A stretch of DNA of 64,000 bases, from NCBI RefSeq assembly GCF_015220045.1, contig NZ_JADBGB010000002.1, positions 1-64,000 of the forward strand, written 5' to 3'. The notes beneath the pieces are model-generated. The model saw only the letters and a list, made by a program, of their open reading frames with translations. It ran no database searches and was not told the origin of the DNA. The DNA is from Marivivens aquimaris. Lineage in GTDB: Bacteria; Pseudomonadota; Alphaproteobacteria; Rhodobacterales; Rhodobacteraceae. The translations under genes and the position numbers were made by a program. Shown here in pieces: positions 36,338 to 45,160 of this stretch. Numbering within the stretch: position 1 is the first letter of the stretch; each line of letters starts with the position of its first letter.

Positions 36338-38110
36338 ATGACGACCCTTCAGACCATCGTTTTGCCCGAAGCGGGTATCGGTGAGGACCACAACCTCTTC
36401 TACCGCCCGGATGGCCCCATCGGTCTTAAACGCAGCAAGGGCGAGTTCGAACTGGGTGCGGGCGGCAAGCTGTCGTTCAACACATTTTTCAATTACTTCC
36501 ACCTCGGAAAATGGCTGAAGGTCTGCGATTTCAGCGACTTGGCTCTGCACCTTGATGGCACCGGCCGCGTTGAACTGCGCGTGATGCTGAACCGTGTCGG
36601 CATGGGCGCTGAGAATATCTTCTGCGATATCGTCTCGCTTGACGATGACACTGCCCGCAATTTCGACCTCACGCCGATCCTGAAGGAGCACGGCGAGGGC
36701 GTGATCTTTTTCCAGATCCGCGCGATGGAGGACGGCGTTATCTTCCGTGGTGGCAGTTTTTCCACCACGTCCGAACCGCAGCGCACCCCGAAGCTGGCGA
36801 TCAGCATCACCACTTTCAAGCGTGAAGCCGAGGTGCGCGAAACCGTCGCCCGTCTTGAGGACTTCATCCGCGCCCACGACCACAAGGACGACATCCGCGT
36901 TCAGGTCGTCGACAACGGCAAATCGGCGGAGATCGCGAATTCGGACGTCACCACAGCGTTCGAAAACCCGAACCTCGGCGGCGCGGGCGGCTTTGCGCGC
37001 GGCTTGGCAGAGGCCACCGACGCGGGTGCGACACACTGCCTGTTCATGGACGACGACGCGTCGTTCTACATGGAAAACATCACCCGCACCTACGCCGCGC
37101 TGGCCTATGCGCGCGATCCCAAAACCGCGATCTCGGGCGCGATGATCAACACCACCGTGCAGTGGGCGATGTGGGAATACGGCGCTGTTTTCGAAGGAAA
37201 ATGCTGGCCGCTCCATATGGGCACCGACCTGCGCAACCCGCATGATCTGATGCAGATGGAGTTCAACTCGCTCCACGACAACGCCGCCAATCGCTACGGC
37301 GGCTGGTGGTTCTTTGCCTTCCCGATCGCGCAGGCCAAACACTACCCGTTCCCGTTCTTCGTGCGTGGCGACGACATCAGCTTCTCGCTCGCCAACGATT
37401 TCAACATCACCACGCTGAGCGGCGTCGTCTCGTTCCAGGAAGACTTCACTGAAAAAGAAAGCGCGCAGACGCTCTACCTCGATATGCGTAACCACCTGAC
37501 GCACCACCTCGTGTTCGATAAGATGATCCCGCGCTCGGGCTTCAAAACCGGCTGGATCGCGGTGCGTTTCATGATGCGCTCGCTTTTGCGGTTCCACTAC
37601 AGCACGGCAGAGGCGCAGCTTCTCGCATGGCATGACGTCATGCAGGGACCTGATTTCTATGCCGAAAACGTCGACATGTCCCAACGCCGCGCCGATATCA
37701 AAGCGCTGTCCGCTGACGAAGCATGGAAGCCCGTGGCCGAGGTCGACCTGAGCGAAGAGCACAAACGCCTCTACCGCACGTCGCGGTTCAAGCGTCATTA
37801 TATCGGCGTGCTGACCCTAAACGGTCACCTGATGCCGTTCTGGAACGCGCTCGGCAGCAAGCTGGTTCTGCGCATCTGGGCGCGCGCCAACGTGTTCGAA
37901 GCGTTCTGTGCGAAGGAAGTCACTTACTTCAACACCAAGCGCGACAAGGCCTACACCGTCCGCCATTCGAAGGCACGGTTCTACAAGATCGGTTGGAAAA
38001 TGGCGGTCACGCTGGCCAAGTTCATCCGAGGCCACAAGGCGCTTCAGGCCCAATATCGCGACCGTTACGACAGCCTCGCCAGTCGCGAATTCTGGGAAAA
38101 GCAGGAATGA
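36338..38110 (+). CDS. GlfT2-like (galactofuranosyltransferase-type) GT2 glycosyltransferase
   Basis: A 590-residue protein with the three-part plan of mycobacterial GlfT2: N-terminal beta-rich domain (about 1-145), a GT-A domain with metal-binding DDD at 238-240 (HCLFMDDDASFYMENITR), GGWWFFAF followed by the likely catalytic RGDD at 343-346, RNHLTHHL, then a helical C-terminal region. GlfT2 polymerises galactofuranose from UDP-Galf; no UDP-galactopyranose mutase is in this window, so the donor here is uncertain. ATG 36338 chosen; a TTG at 36308 overlapping the previous stop is an alternative. A clean terminator follows. Confidence 0.8.
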   Translation: MTTLQTIVLPEAGIGEDHNLFYRPDGPIGLKRSKGEFELGAGGKLSFNTFFNYFHLGKWLKVCDFSDLALHLDGTGRVELRVMLNRVGMGAENIFCDIVSLDDDTARNFDLTPILKEHGEGVIFFQIRAMEDGVIFRGGSFSTTSEPQRTPKLAISITTFKREAEVRETVARLEDFIRAHDHKDDIRVQVVDNGKSAEIANSDVTTAFENPNLGGAGGFARGLAEATDAGATHCLFMDDDASFYMENITRTYAALAYARDPKTAISGAMINTTVQWAMWEYGAVFEGKCWPLHMGTDLRNPHDLMQMEFNSLHDNAANRYGGWWFFAFPIAQAKHYPFPFFVRGDDISFSLANDFNITTLSGVVSFQEDFTEKESAQTLYLDMRNHLTHHLVFDKMIPRSGFKTGWIAVRFMMRSLLRFHYSTAEAQLLAWHDVMQGPDFYAENVDMSQRRADIKALSADEAWKPVAEVDLSEEHKRLYRTSRFKRHYIGVLTLNGHLMPFWNALGSKLVLRIWARANVFEAFCAKEVTYFNTKRDKAYTVRHSKARFYKIGWKMAVTLAKFIRGHKALQAQYRDRYDSLASREFWEKQE

Positions 38111-38140
38111 AAAAGGGCGCCTCAGGGCGCCCTTTCGTTT
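38111..38140. terminator. Bidirectional terminator
   Basis: GGGCGCC/GGCGCCC stem (38115-38132) with A-run before and TTTCGTTT after, between the convergent GlfT2-like and fcl genes; the fcl stop is inside its tail. Confidence 0.85.
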
Positions 38141-39107
38141 AATGCCGCGCGGTATCGCCGGTTTCGAGGTACCACTGGTATGTCTCTTCGAGACCCTTGC
38201 GCAGATCGACACTGGCGCGCCAGCCCATATCGGCGAGGCGGCTGACGTCCATCAGCTTGCGCATGGTGCCGTCGGGCTTTGACGTATCGAAGGACAGCTT
38301 GCCCTTGTAGCCGGTGACGTCCGCCACCATCGCGGCCAGATCACCGATCGAGATATCGACGCCGGTGCCGACGTTGATGTGGCTCAGCATCGGCTCGGTA
38401 TTGGCCTCGTAGGTGTCCTTGTCGAGATCGAGCACGAAGAGCGACGCCTCGGCCATATCGTCGACGTGGAGGAACTCGCGCATCGGCTTGCCTGTGCCCC
38501 AGATCACGACCTCCTCTGTGCCGTTCTGGACGGCCTCATGGAAGCGGCGGATCAGGGCGGGGAGCACGTGGCTATTGGTCGGGTGGAAGTTATCGCCCGG
38601 CCCGTAAAGGTTCGTCGGCATGACCGAACGGTAGTCCGTCCCGTGCTGGCGGTTGTAGCTCTCGCACAGCTTGATGCCTGCGATTTTGGCCACCGCATAG
38701 GGCTCGTTCGTCGGCTCCAGCACGCCGGTCAGCAGGGCATCCTCGCGCATCGGCTGCGGCACCGCGCGCGGATAAATGCACGACGATCCCAGCTGCAACA
38801 GACGCGTCACGCCCGCGGCAAACGCCTGATGGATCACGTTACATTCGATCATCAGGTTGTCGTAGATGAAGTCCGCCGGATAGGTGTTATTCGCATGAAT
38901 GCCGCCGACCCGCGCCGCCGCCAGAATGACGACGTCCGGCTTTTCGGTCAGCATGAAGTCACGCACCGCAACCTGATCCGTCAGATCCAGTTCGCTATGC
39001 GTACGCGTCACCAGCTCGATCGCCTCGCCGGCATCCTTGCGCGCCTTTAGACGGCGCAAAATCGCTCCGCCCACCATGCCGCGATGCCCTGCAACGTAGT
39101 ATTTCAT
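38139..39107 (-). CDS. fcl: GDP-L-fucose synthase
   Basis: Epimerase/reductase that turns GDP-4-keto-6-deoxymannose into GDP-L-fucose with NADPH. 322 residues from the ATG at 39107; the annotated longer frame to 39122 adds only five residues. Rossmann loop [11 protein letters not shown], active-site Ser108 in LGSSCIYPR, and Tyr137/Lys141 in [11 protein letters not shown] are intact, with [11 protein letters not shown] and [11 protein letters not shown] further on. It pairs with gmd 1 kb upstream; the WcbI-like gene sits between them. Confidence 0.96.
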   Translation of the reverse strand: MKYYVAGHRGMVGGAILRRLKARKDAGEAIELVTRTHSELDLTDQVAVRDFMLTEKPDVVILAAARVGGIHANNTYPADFIYDNLMIECNVIHQAFAAGVTRLLQLGSSCIYPRAVPQPMREDALLTGVLEPTNEPYAVAKIAGIKLCESYNRQHGTDYRSVMPTNLYGPGDNFHPTNSHVLPALIRRFHEAVQNGTEEVVIWGTGKPMREFLHVDDMAEASLFVLDLDKDTYEANTEPMLSHINVGTGVDISIGDLAAMVADVTGYKGKLSFDTSKPDGTMRKLMDVSRLADMGWRASVDLRKGLEETYQWYLETGDTARH

Positions 39108-39176
39108 ATGAAATGTTCCCAATGTCTGAAGAAGAGGTGCTGCTCATTTTGCAAATGCAGCTTTACGCTCCTAAAC

Positions 39177-39998
39177 TTATGCTCGTACAAGTTTGTCGGC
39201 GCCGATTGTTGCATAATGCTCAAAACATAGTTCCACAAACTCATACGGCGTGACCGGCGATGAACTGTAGCGGGGAATGATGAAGTGCTCTTGCGCATAA
39301 TCCAATCCCAATGCTTCAGATAAATATGAGAAGACTGGCCAGCTCCCTGCAAACGCAAGCTCGTCTTCCAATTCCGAATTTTGAAAGCTCGGGGTCACTC
39401 CGAATGCAACGGTTGCTATTTTTTCCGCATAGCGCGCAAGCAGGTTCGCTCGCGGGTGGTTGAAAACATGGAAACTATTGCGTTCTTTCACTTGGGAGAT
39501 GAGTTCAGTCACAAAATGCACTGACACCCCCGCCTCCCGTTTCTGCAATTCCGCTATTGATGCGCTCCAGGTTTCCTGTGGTCTTATGCCAGCCCCACGG
39601 CGCATGAAAGCGACGCATTCATCAATGGATTTTCCATTCTTGAACGAATAGACAATCGTTCGACTGTGATAGGTCCCCATCGGTCCCGAAAGGCGTTTTC
39701 CAAGTGGGCCAAGGTAAGTACAATCTGGCGACAAACCATCGAAATGAAGGTTATGGATAAAGTGGACCGGCGTGCGCGACGTGATTTGGCTGAGGTGCTT
39801 GTAGGACACAGCGCCATATCGCTCTGAATGAAGCGGCTGAGCGACCACCACATCGAACTGACTGACGTCAATCGCGGCACACTCTTGAGCGGTTAATTTC
39901 CAAACTTCTTTAGCTGTCGTTTCGAGCCCGGAGATCATCCGAGCCAGCAGGTTAGCAAGCGGCGTGACTTGGCAATTTCCAACGACAAGTAGCTTCAC
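39177..39998 (-). CDS. WcbI-family polysaccharide biosynthesis protein
   Basis: A 273-residue protein with the WcbI signature LLVVGNCQVTPLANLL at its N terminus, VVVAQPLHSERYG and FIHNLHFDGLSPDC. WcbI of Burkholderia capsule loci binds coenzyme A and is thought to acetylate the polysaccharide; activity here is inferred. GTG start with TAGAG upstream. Composition is clearly AT-richer than flanking gmd and fcl, which suggests separate acquisition. Confidence 0.75.
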   Translation of the reverse strand: MKLLVVGNCQVTPLANLLARMISGLETTAKEVWKLTAQECAAIDVSQFDVVVAQPLHSERYGAVSYKHLSQITSRTPVHFIHNLHFDGLSPDCTYLGPLGKRLSGPMGTYHSRTIVYSFKNGKSIDECVAFMRRGAGIRPQETWSASIAELQKREAGVSVHFVTELISQVKERNSFHVFNHPRANLLARYAEKIATVAFGVTPSFQNSELEDELAFAGSWPVFSYLSEALGLDYAQEHFIIPRYSSSPVTPYEFVELCFEHYATIGADKLVRA

Positions 39999-40073
39999 AA
40001 CTCTATCAAACTTTATGTAGCGATTTTTAGTAGACTCTGATTGTCCGCGTTACGGTATCTGAGCTGCGGCAAG

Positions 40074-40101
40074 GCGAAAGCACTCTATTGAGCGCTTTCG
40101 C
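40074..40101 (-). terminator. Hairpin after gmd
   Basis: GCGAAAGC/GCTTTCGC arms with an inner CTC/GAG pairing (one mismatch), about 20 bp past the gmd stop. No T-run on the gmd side, so termination is uncertain. Confidence 0.4.
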
Positions 40102-40122
40102 TGCATATTTTCTTACGTAACC

Positions 40123-41247
40123 TCACCCGTTCTCGACGCTGACGGGCAGGTCGAGGCCGTGCTCTTTCAGGAGGCGGTAGCGGCGGGCGGTTTTGAGGTC
40201 TTCGGCGACCATTTCGGCACACATTTCCTGCGCGGTGATTTCCGGCACCCAGCCGAGCTTTTCCTTGGCCTTGGTCGGATCGCCCAACAGGGTGTCCACC
40301 TCGGCGGGGCGGAAGTAGCGCGGGTCGATGCGGACGATCACGTCGCCCACCTTGACCTCGGGAGCGTTGTCGCCGGTGACAGAAGCGACGGTCGCGATCT
40401 CGTCGACGCCGGTGCCCGAGAACTCCAGCTCGATGCCCAGCTCGCGCGCGGACCACGTGATGAACTCGCGGACCGAATACTGAACGCCGGTCGCGATGAC
40501 GAAGTCGTCGGGCTGGTCCTGTTGCAGCATCATCCACTGCATCCGAACGTAGTCCTTGGCGTGGCCCCAGTCGCGCAGGCTGTCGATGTTGCCCATGTAG
40601 AGGCATTGCTCGAGGCCCTGAGCGATGTTTGCCATGCCGCGGGTGATCTTGCGGGTGACGAAGGTCTCGCCGCGGCGGGGGGACTCGTGATTGAACAGAA
40701 TGCCGTTGCAGGCATACATGTTGTAGCTCTCGCGGTAGTTTACCGTGATCCAGTAGGCGTACATCTTGGCGACAGCGTAGGGCGAGCGCGGATAGAACGG
40801 GGTGGTCTCTTTCTGGGGGATTTCCTGCACGAGGCCGAAGAGCTCCGAGGTCGACGCCTGATAGAAGCGCGACTTCTTCTCCAGCCCGAGGAAACGGATC
40901 GCCTCAAGGATACGCAGCGCGCCGGTGGCGTCTACATCGGCGGTGTATTCCGGCGCCTCAAACGAGACCGCAACGTGGCTCTGCGCACCGAGGTTATAAA
41001 CCTCGTCCGGCTGGATATCACCCAGCAGACGCGTCAGGTTCGAAGTGTCGGTCAGGTCGCCGTAATGCAGCTTGAAGTTCGCATTGTCGGTGTGCGGATC
41101 CTCATAAATATGGTCGATCCGCTGCGTGTTGAACGAGGACGCACGACGCTTGATGCCGTGAACCTCGTACCCCTTCTCCAAAAGGAACTCGGCCAGATAA
41201 GAGCCGTCCTGCCCGGTAACGCCCGTGATAAGTGCTTTTTTGGTCAT
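40123..41247 (-). CDS. gmd: GDP-mannose 4,6-dehydratase
   Basis: NADP-dependent short-chain dehydratase making GDP-4-keto-6-deoxymannose, the precursor of GDP-fucose. 374 residues with [47 protein letters not shown], catalytic Tyr157/Lys161 in [13 protein letters not shown], and [16 protein letters not shown], all diagnostic of Gmd. Downstream in the same leftward run as the GT2, cytidylyltransferase and dehydrogenase genes, 63 bp after the latter. Confidence 0.97.
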   Translation of the reverse strand: MTKKALITGVTGQDGSYLAEFLLEKGYEVHGIKRRASSFNTQRIDHIYEDPHTDNANFKLHYGDLTDTSNLTRLLGDIQPDEVYNLGAQSHVAVSFEAPEYTADVDATGALRILEAIRFLGLEKKSRFYQASTSELFGLVQEIPQKETTPFYPRSPYAVAKMYAYWITVNYRESYNMYACNGILFNHESPRRGETFVTRKITRGMANIAQGLEQCLYMGNIDSLRDWGHAKDYVRMQWMMLQQDQPDDFVIATGVQYSVREFITWSARELGIELEFSGTGVDEIATVASVTGDNAPEVKVGDVIVRIDPRYFRPAEVDTLLGDPTKAKEKLGWVPEITAQEMCAEMVAEDLKTARRYRLLKEHGLDLPVSVENG

Positions 41248-41310
41248 GTCTATTTCTTCAATAAGTTCCTCTAATCGCTTGGCGATAAGAGAATATGTGC
41301 TTTCGGTCTG

Positions 41311-42240
41311 TTAGCTGAAAAAGCCCGCGAGCTTTGTGATGGCTTCGTGGCTGGCGCGGATGACGGCGTCGACGGTGTTTGAGCCGTTGTGCGAGCCGAA
41401 GATGCAGCGGTCCATGTCGCGGAGCGGGCTGTCGGCGGGGAGGGGTTCGACCTCGAAGACGTCGAGAGCGGCGGAGTGGACGTGACCGGATTGCAGGGCG
41501 GCGATCAGGGCGGCTTCGTCGATCAGCGGGCCGCGGGCCACGTTGACGATGCGGATGCCTTCTTTGCACTGCGCCAGCACGTCGGCGTTCAGCATGTGGA
41601 AGTTGTGCTGGTTGAGCGAGCAGGTGAAGACGAGGAAGTCGAGGGTCTCGACCTGCTCGGGCCATGCGGCGCGTTCGAGGCCGGCGATACCCGCGTCACC
41701 TTCGACGCCAGGATCGTAGGCCACGACGTTCATGCCGAGCGCCTGCATACGGGTGACGGTCTGGCGACCGATATCGCCGAGGCCGACGACACCCACGCGG
41801 CGACCGCCGAGGCTGATGCCGGCGGGCTTGGGCCAGTTGCCGGCGCGCACGCCGCGGTCGATGACGAAGAGCTCGCGCGCGAGGCCAATGACGAAGCCGG
41901 TAGCGACGTCTGCGACTTCGGTGCCGAACATCATCGGGGTATTAATGATCGGAATGCCGAGGTCCTTACAGGCTGCGAAGTCGACGTTGTCGACGCCGAT
42001 GCCCCATTTGACGGCTGCGCTCAGGCGGCCGGTCTGGCCGGCTTCGAACACGGCGCGGGTCGCGGGGTCGTCGCCGATGATCCAGCCGTCATAGTTCGGG
42101 AGAAGTTCCGACAGTTCGTCCTCGGTCATGATCTGGGTGACGTTGGCGCGGTGCAGACGCAGGCCCTTTTCAGCGGCGAAGTCGACGAAACGGTCGAATT
42201 GGCCAAGCATCGGCGGGCAGGTTACGAGGACGTCTTTCAT
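41311..42240 (-). CDS. D-isomer-specific 2-hydroxyacid dehydrogenase
   Basis: A 309-residue NAD-dependent dehydrogenase of the D-3-phosphoglycerate/D-lactate type. Rossmann loop GVVGLGDIGRQ (about 150-160), catalytic Arg236 (NVARGPLIDE), Glu263 (DVFEVEP) and His284 (GSHNGSNT) are present; no ACT domain. Its start overlaps the CMP-sugar synthetase-like gene by ATGA, so it likely acts on a compound in the same pathway, perhaps making or reducing a hydroxy acid to be attached to the glycan. Substrate unknown. Confidence 0.85.
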   Translation of the reverse strand: MKDVLVTCPPMLGQFDRFVDFAAEKGLRLHRANVTQIMTEDELSELLPNYDGWIIGDDPATRAVFEAGQTGRLSAAVKWGIGVDNVDFAACKDLGIPIINTPMMFGTEVADVATGFVIGLARELFVIDRGVRAGNWPKPAGISLGGRRVGVVGLGDIGRQTVTRMQALGMNVVAYDPGVEGDAGIAGLERAAWPEQVETLDFLVFTCSLNQHNFHMLNADVLAQCKEGIRIVNVARGPLIDEAALIAALQSGHVHSAALDVFEVEPLPADSPLRDMDRCIFGSHNGSNTVDAVIRASHEAITKLAGFFS

Positions 42241-42941
42241 TGTGCGGCTACCGTCTGGTTCTGGAGGATCATGGCAATGGCTTCGGTCAGCGCCCAGTCT
42301 TCGGGCGTGTCGATATCGGCGGCTTCCATCTTGTTCATCTCGAACAGGATCGGCTTTTTACCGATACGGGCGTCGGTCGCCTCGAAGCTGTCTTTGGTGA
42401 ATATAAAGAGGTTGGAATTTTCTTCGTACCACGGCTCCAGATCCTGCGTCTGGATCAGGTTGTCGGGGTCGTGGTTCACCGCGCTACCGTCGGCGCGGTA
42501 GAAACGGGTCTGGATCTTGTTCACGGTGAACAAAGAGTCCGCTGTGCCCGCTGCAACGCCGTTCTGGTAGGCGAGCATCGCGTTGCGGATCGTGGTTTCC
42601 GACAGCATCGGATTTGTGGTGTGCGTCATCAGATAGGTGTCCGCAGGAACAGCCGCGATGTCGTCTTCGAGGATGCGGTTCATCGATACCAGATCGCCGC
42701 AAAGCTCGGGCTTGCGGTCACGGATACGCACGCGGCCACCTTCAACGAGGCCGTTTTCCGCGAGGATGTGACGGGCGTCGGTGTTGATCACGACTTCATC
42801 AATGGTCTCGATCGCGAGCAGCGTGTCGAGGATCCATTTAAAAAGCGGCTTGCCGTGCAGCGGACGGAAGTTCTTGCCCTTAACCCTCTGACTGTTGGCT
42901 TTCATAGGGAGAAGTGCGACGCAGCGGCTTGAGCCATTCAT
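42237..42941 (-). CDS. CMP-sugar (acylneuraminate-type) cytidylyltransferase
   Basis: A 234-residue nucleotidyltransferase. The nucleotide-binding start reads CVALLPMKANSQRVKGKNFRPLHGKPL, the form seen in a NeuA-like subgroup, followed by INTDARHI, MTHTTNPML (where NeuA has its substrate TxPL) and an acidic end ADIDTPEDWALTEA. It should activate a 2-keto sugar acid or related compound with CTP; no NeuB/NeuC or Kdo-synthesis gene is in the window, so the substrate is open. The 5' 62 bp lie inside the upstream GT2 gene in another frame; starting at the internal Met13 instead would remove the first strand of the CTP site. Confidence 0.8.
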   Translation of the reverse strand: MNGSSRCVALLPMKANSQRVKGKNFRPLHGKPLFKWILDTLLAIETIDEVVINTDARHILAENGLVEGGRVRIRDRKPELCGDLVSMNRILEDDIAAVPADTYLMTHTTNPMLSETTIRNAMLAYQNGVAAGTADSLFTVNKIQTRFYRADGSAVNHDPDNLIQTQDLEPWYEENSNLFIFTKDSFEATDARIGKKPILFEMNKMEAADIDTPEDWALTEAIAMILQNQTVAAQ

Positions 42942-43842
42942 CTTGATCTGCCTTCTTGGATACGTGTGGATAAAAGAAACGCTCTTTCGCCTGACGCGAA
43001 ATCACTTTGTGTTCGTGGTTGCCTTTGTAGGAGCCGACAAACTGGTTCCAGCGGTAGCGGATCATGTCCGTTTTGCTGGTTGAGGTAATGCCATTGCGGC
43101 TCGCTGACCGCAGATCGCCCAGAGTGCTCACGGTAAAGAAACGGAGCACGTCGAAGCGCGAAAGCTGCACTTCGGGCATGATGGATTGCAGCGCGATCGC
43201 CTCGCGTTCGAAACGGCGGCGGACCTGCGCCCAGCTTTCCTGATGGTGGTGGAACACGGTCGCATCGGCGACATAGCCGACCTTGTGCCCTGCGATCACC
43301 ATGCGCTTCGCCAGTTCCATGTCCTCGAGGCCCGTGAGTTCTTCGTCGAAACGGAACTCTGCCCAAGCAGCGCGGGACACGGCGGAATTGGCGTTGTTAC
43401 AGAAGAAACCGTCCTGCGGAATAGCGGAGGTCTCGGGGAAATACTTCGCAAAAATCCGGCGCTCGGAGTAGTTGCTGTCGTCGTCGCCGATCTGGCGCCC
43501 ATAGGTGTAGGACACGACGCCCTTGTCGAGCGGGTCGCAAAGGTTGAACAGCCAGTTATTGTCGGTCGGAATGCAGTGGCCCGAGATCATGACCAGCGCA
43601 TCACCCTCGGCCGCCTCGCAACCGCGGTTCAGCGACCGCCCGAAGGAAAACTCCTGTTTGGTGATGGTGACGATCTTCGCGCCTTTGCGCTGCGCGATCT
43701 CGACGGTGCCATCGGTCGACCCGGAGTCGACCAGCACCACTTCAACCGCATGGCCACGCACATCCTGCTTGGCAATCATCTCCAGAAGGTCACCCAAATG
43801 GCGCGCTTCGTTCAGTGTTCTGATAACTATGCTGATCAGCAC
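42880..43842 (-). CDS. GT2-family glycosyltransferase (rhamnosyltransferase-like)
   Basis: A 320-residue GT-A enzyme: ISIVIRTLNEARHLGDLL, DSGSTDGTVEIAQ (nucleotide-binding DSGSTD), FSFGRSLNRGCEAAEGD, an SGHCIP stretch in the DXD position, and GLEDMELAKRM for the catalytic ED region. It resembles rhamnosyl/glycosyltransferases of exopolysaccharide loci. GTG start with AGGG upstream. First gene of the leftward run through fcl; divergent from the coiled-coil gene at 44155. Confidence 0.88.
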   Translation of the reverse strand: MLISIVIRTLNEARHLGDLLEMIAKQDVRGHAVEVVLVDSGSTDGTVEIAQRKGAKIVTITKQEFSFGRSLNRGCEAAEGDALVMISGHCIPTDNNWLFNLCDPLDKGVVSYTYGRQIGDDDSNYSERRIFAKYFPETSAIPQDGFFCNNANSAVSRAAWAEFRFDEELTGLEDMELAKRMVIAGHKVGYVADATVFHHHQESWAQVRRRFEREAIALQSIMPEVQLSRFDVLRFFTVSTLGDLRSASRNGITSTSKTDMIRYRWNQFVGSYKGNHEHKVISRQAKERFFYPHVSKKADQDEWLKPLRRTSPYESQQSEG

Positions 43843-44154
43843 ATTATAACCCTGTTTCGTCTACGATTTACGCACAAAATGAACGCGGATACTCGTGCTT
43901 CAATACGTCGATGCACATTTATAGTCTGAACGCCTTCGGGGCAACTCACCTTTGCTGCCATGCGGCATTCCGCCTAGACACCAATCGTTAACCAATTACT
44001 AATAATATATATTTGTGGATAGTCATTGATCCCTCCCAATTGCGCGCTATTGCGGAATGCCAAGGGCTCTCCGAATGTCGCGTATGGTATCTATGTCGTT
44101 GCTTCGTTGACCATTTTATGGTCTGAAACGATCAATCCGGTTGCAGAGAATAAT
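43843..44154. other. Divergent promoter region in the island
   Basis: 312 bp between the GT2 gene (left) and coiled-coil gene (right). AT-rich around 43985-44015 (CTAATAATATATATTTG), a likely promoter zone. A frame running from 44026 into the coiled-coil gene lacks a ribosome site and looks non-coding. No gene called. Confidence 0.5.
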
Positions 44155-45156
44155 ATGACGACACAGATGCTATCCCCGAAAAACGCGCGTACTGCAGGCA
44201 TTTTGATTCTGGGGACTGATGCTTTATTTGATCACATTCGCATGAATGTCGTATCCAAAAGCGATATCGATTATACGACTGATATCGGTGAAGCTTTCTC
44301 AGATAGCGCTGCAACAGTGGTCATTCCCCTCGAATCGCCGCTCGTGCACTTGCGTTCCGCCATTGCCGCTGGCACGTCTTCGCAGGATGCTCTGAAGGCG
44401 TGGACGGACGAGGCGAAAGCTGTCCTCGATGCCATCCGCCAGAACCGCCGCCGCGCGACGCTCGTCGATGCGTCCCTGCTTTCTGCGGGTGATCCGGAGC
44501 TGGTCGCGGCGCTGAGCGAACGCCTCGGCGTCGAGATGACAGGCGAGGGCGGAAATGGTCGTCTCTCTGCGGAAGAACTGATCCCGCTCGGCGCAATCCT
44601 CAAGTCTGACGCGACCGCGATGCAGATTGCTCAGGAACTGGAAGCCATGCACGTTGGCCCAGTCCAAATCCGCTTGCACCAACTGCTGACCGACGTCGAT
44701 GCGAGCGAGACGCTGCTTCGAGGTATCGCCCGTCTGCAAGAACTGGAAGCCGAGCGGCCCTTGCTCACCGAAAACATGGAGCTTTCGAGCGCACGGTTGG
44801 CCGAATACGGTCAAGAACGCGAGCTTATGGTGGAAAATATCCAGCTTCTGAACGAAGCGCTGCAAAGCGCCGAAAGCCTCGCGTCGGATGGCGAAAAGCG
44901 CATTCAGACTTTCAAAAACGAAGTCGAGCGGCAACGTGCGCAGGCCAAGCTACTGGAAGTCGAGGTCAAGAGCCTCAAGCAACGCCTCGACGAAGCCAAG
45001 GCCGATAAGAAGCAACGCGAGGCTGTCCTGGCTGTCTCTCTGGCCGAGGTTGATCGCGCTCGCATCGACGCCGAAAACCGTCTGCGCGATGTCCACGCCT
45101 CGACATCTTGGTACGTGACCAAGCCGCTGCGCTTCATCCGCCGCCTGTTCGGCTAA
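44155..45156 (+). CDS. Coiled-coil protein ending in an STSW-x-PLR motif
   Basis: A 333-residue protein not assigned to a family. The N-terminal 190 residues are mixed; from about 210 to 310 it is a coiled coil (RLQELEAERPLLTENMEL, VERQRAQAKLLEVEVKSLKQRL). The last 20 residues, ASTSWYVTKPLRFIRRLFG, match a C-terminal tail common in polysaccharide-island glycosyltransferases of this group (STSWRxTxPLR), possibly a membrane-contact or complex-assembly tag (inference). Start ATG 44155; next gene begins 5 bp after its stop. Confidence 0.72.
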   Translation: MTTQMLSPKNARTAGILILGTDALFDHIRMNVVSKSDIDYTTDIGEAFSDSAATVVIPLESPLVHLRSAIAAGTSSQDALKAWTDEAKAVLDAIRQNRRRATLVDASLLSAGDPELVAALSERLGVEMTGEGGNGRLSAEELIPLGAILKSDATAMQIAQELEAMHVGPVQIRLHQLLTDVDASETLLRGIARLQELEAERPLLTENMELSSARLAEYGQERELMVENIQLLNEALQSAESLASDGEKRIQTFKNEVERQRAQAKLLEVEVKSLKQRLDEAKADKKQREAVLAVSLAEVDRARIDAENRLRDVHASTSWYVTKPLRFIRRLFG

Positions 45157-45160
45157 CTTC

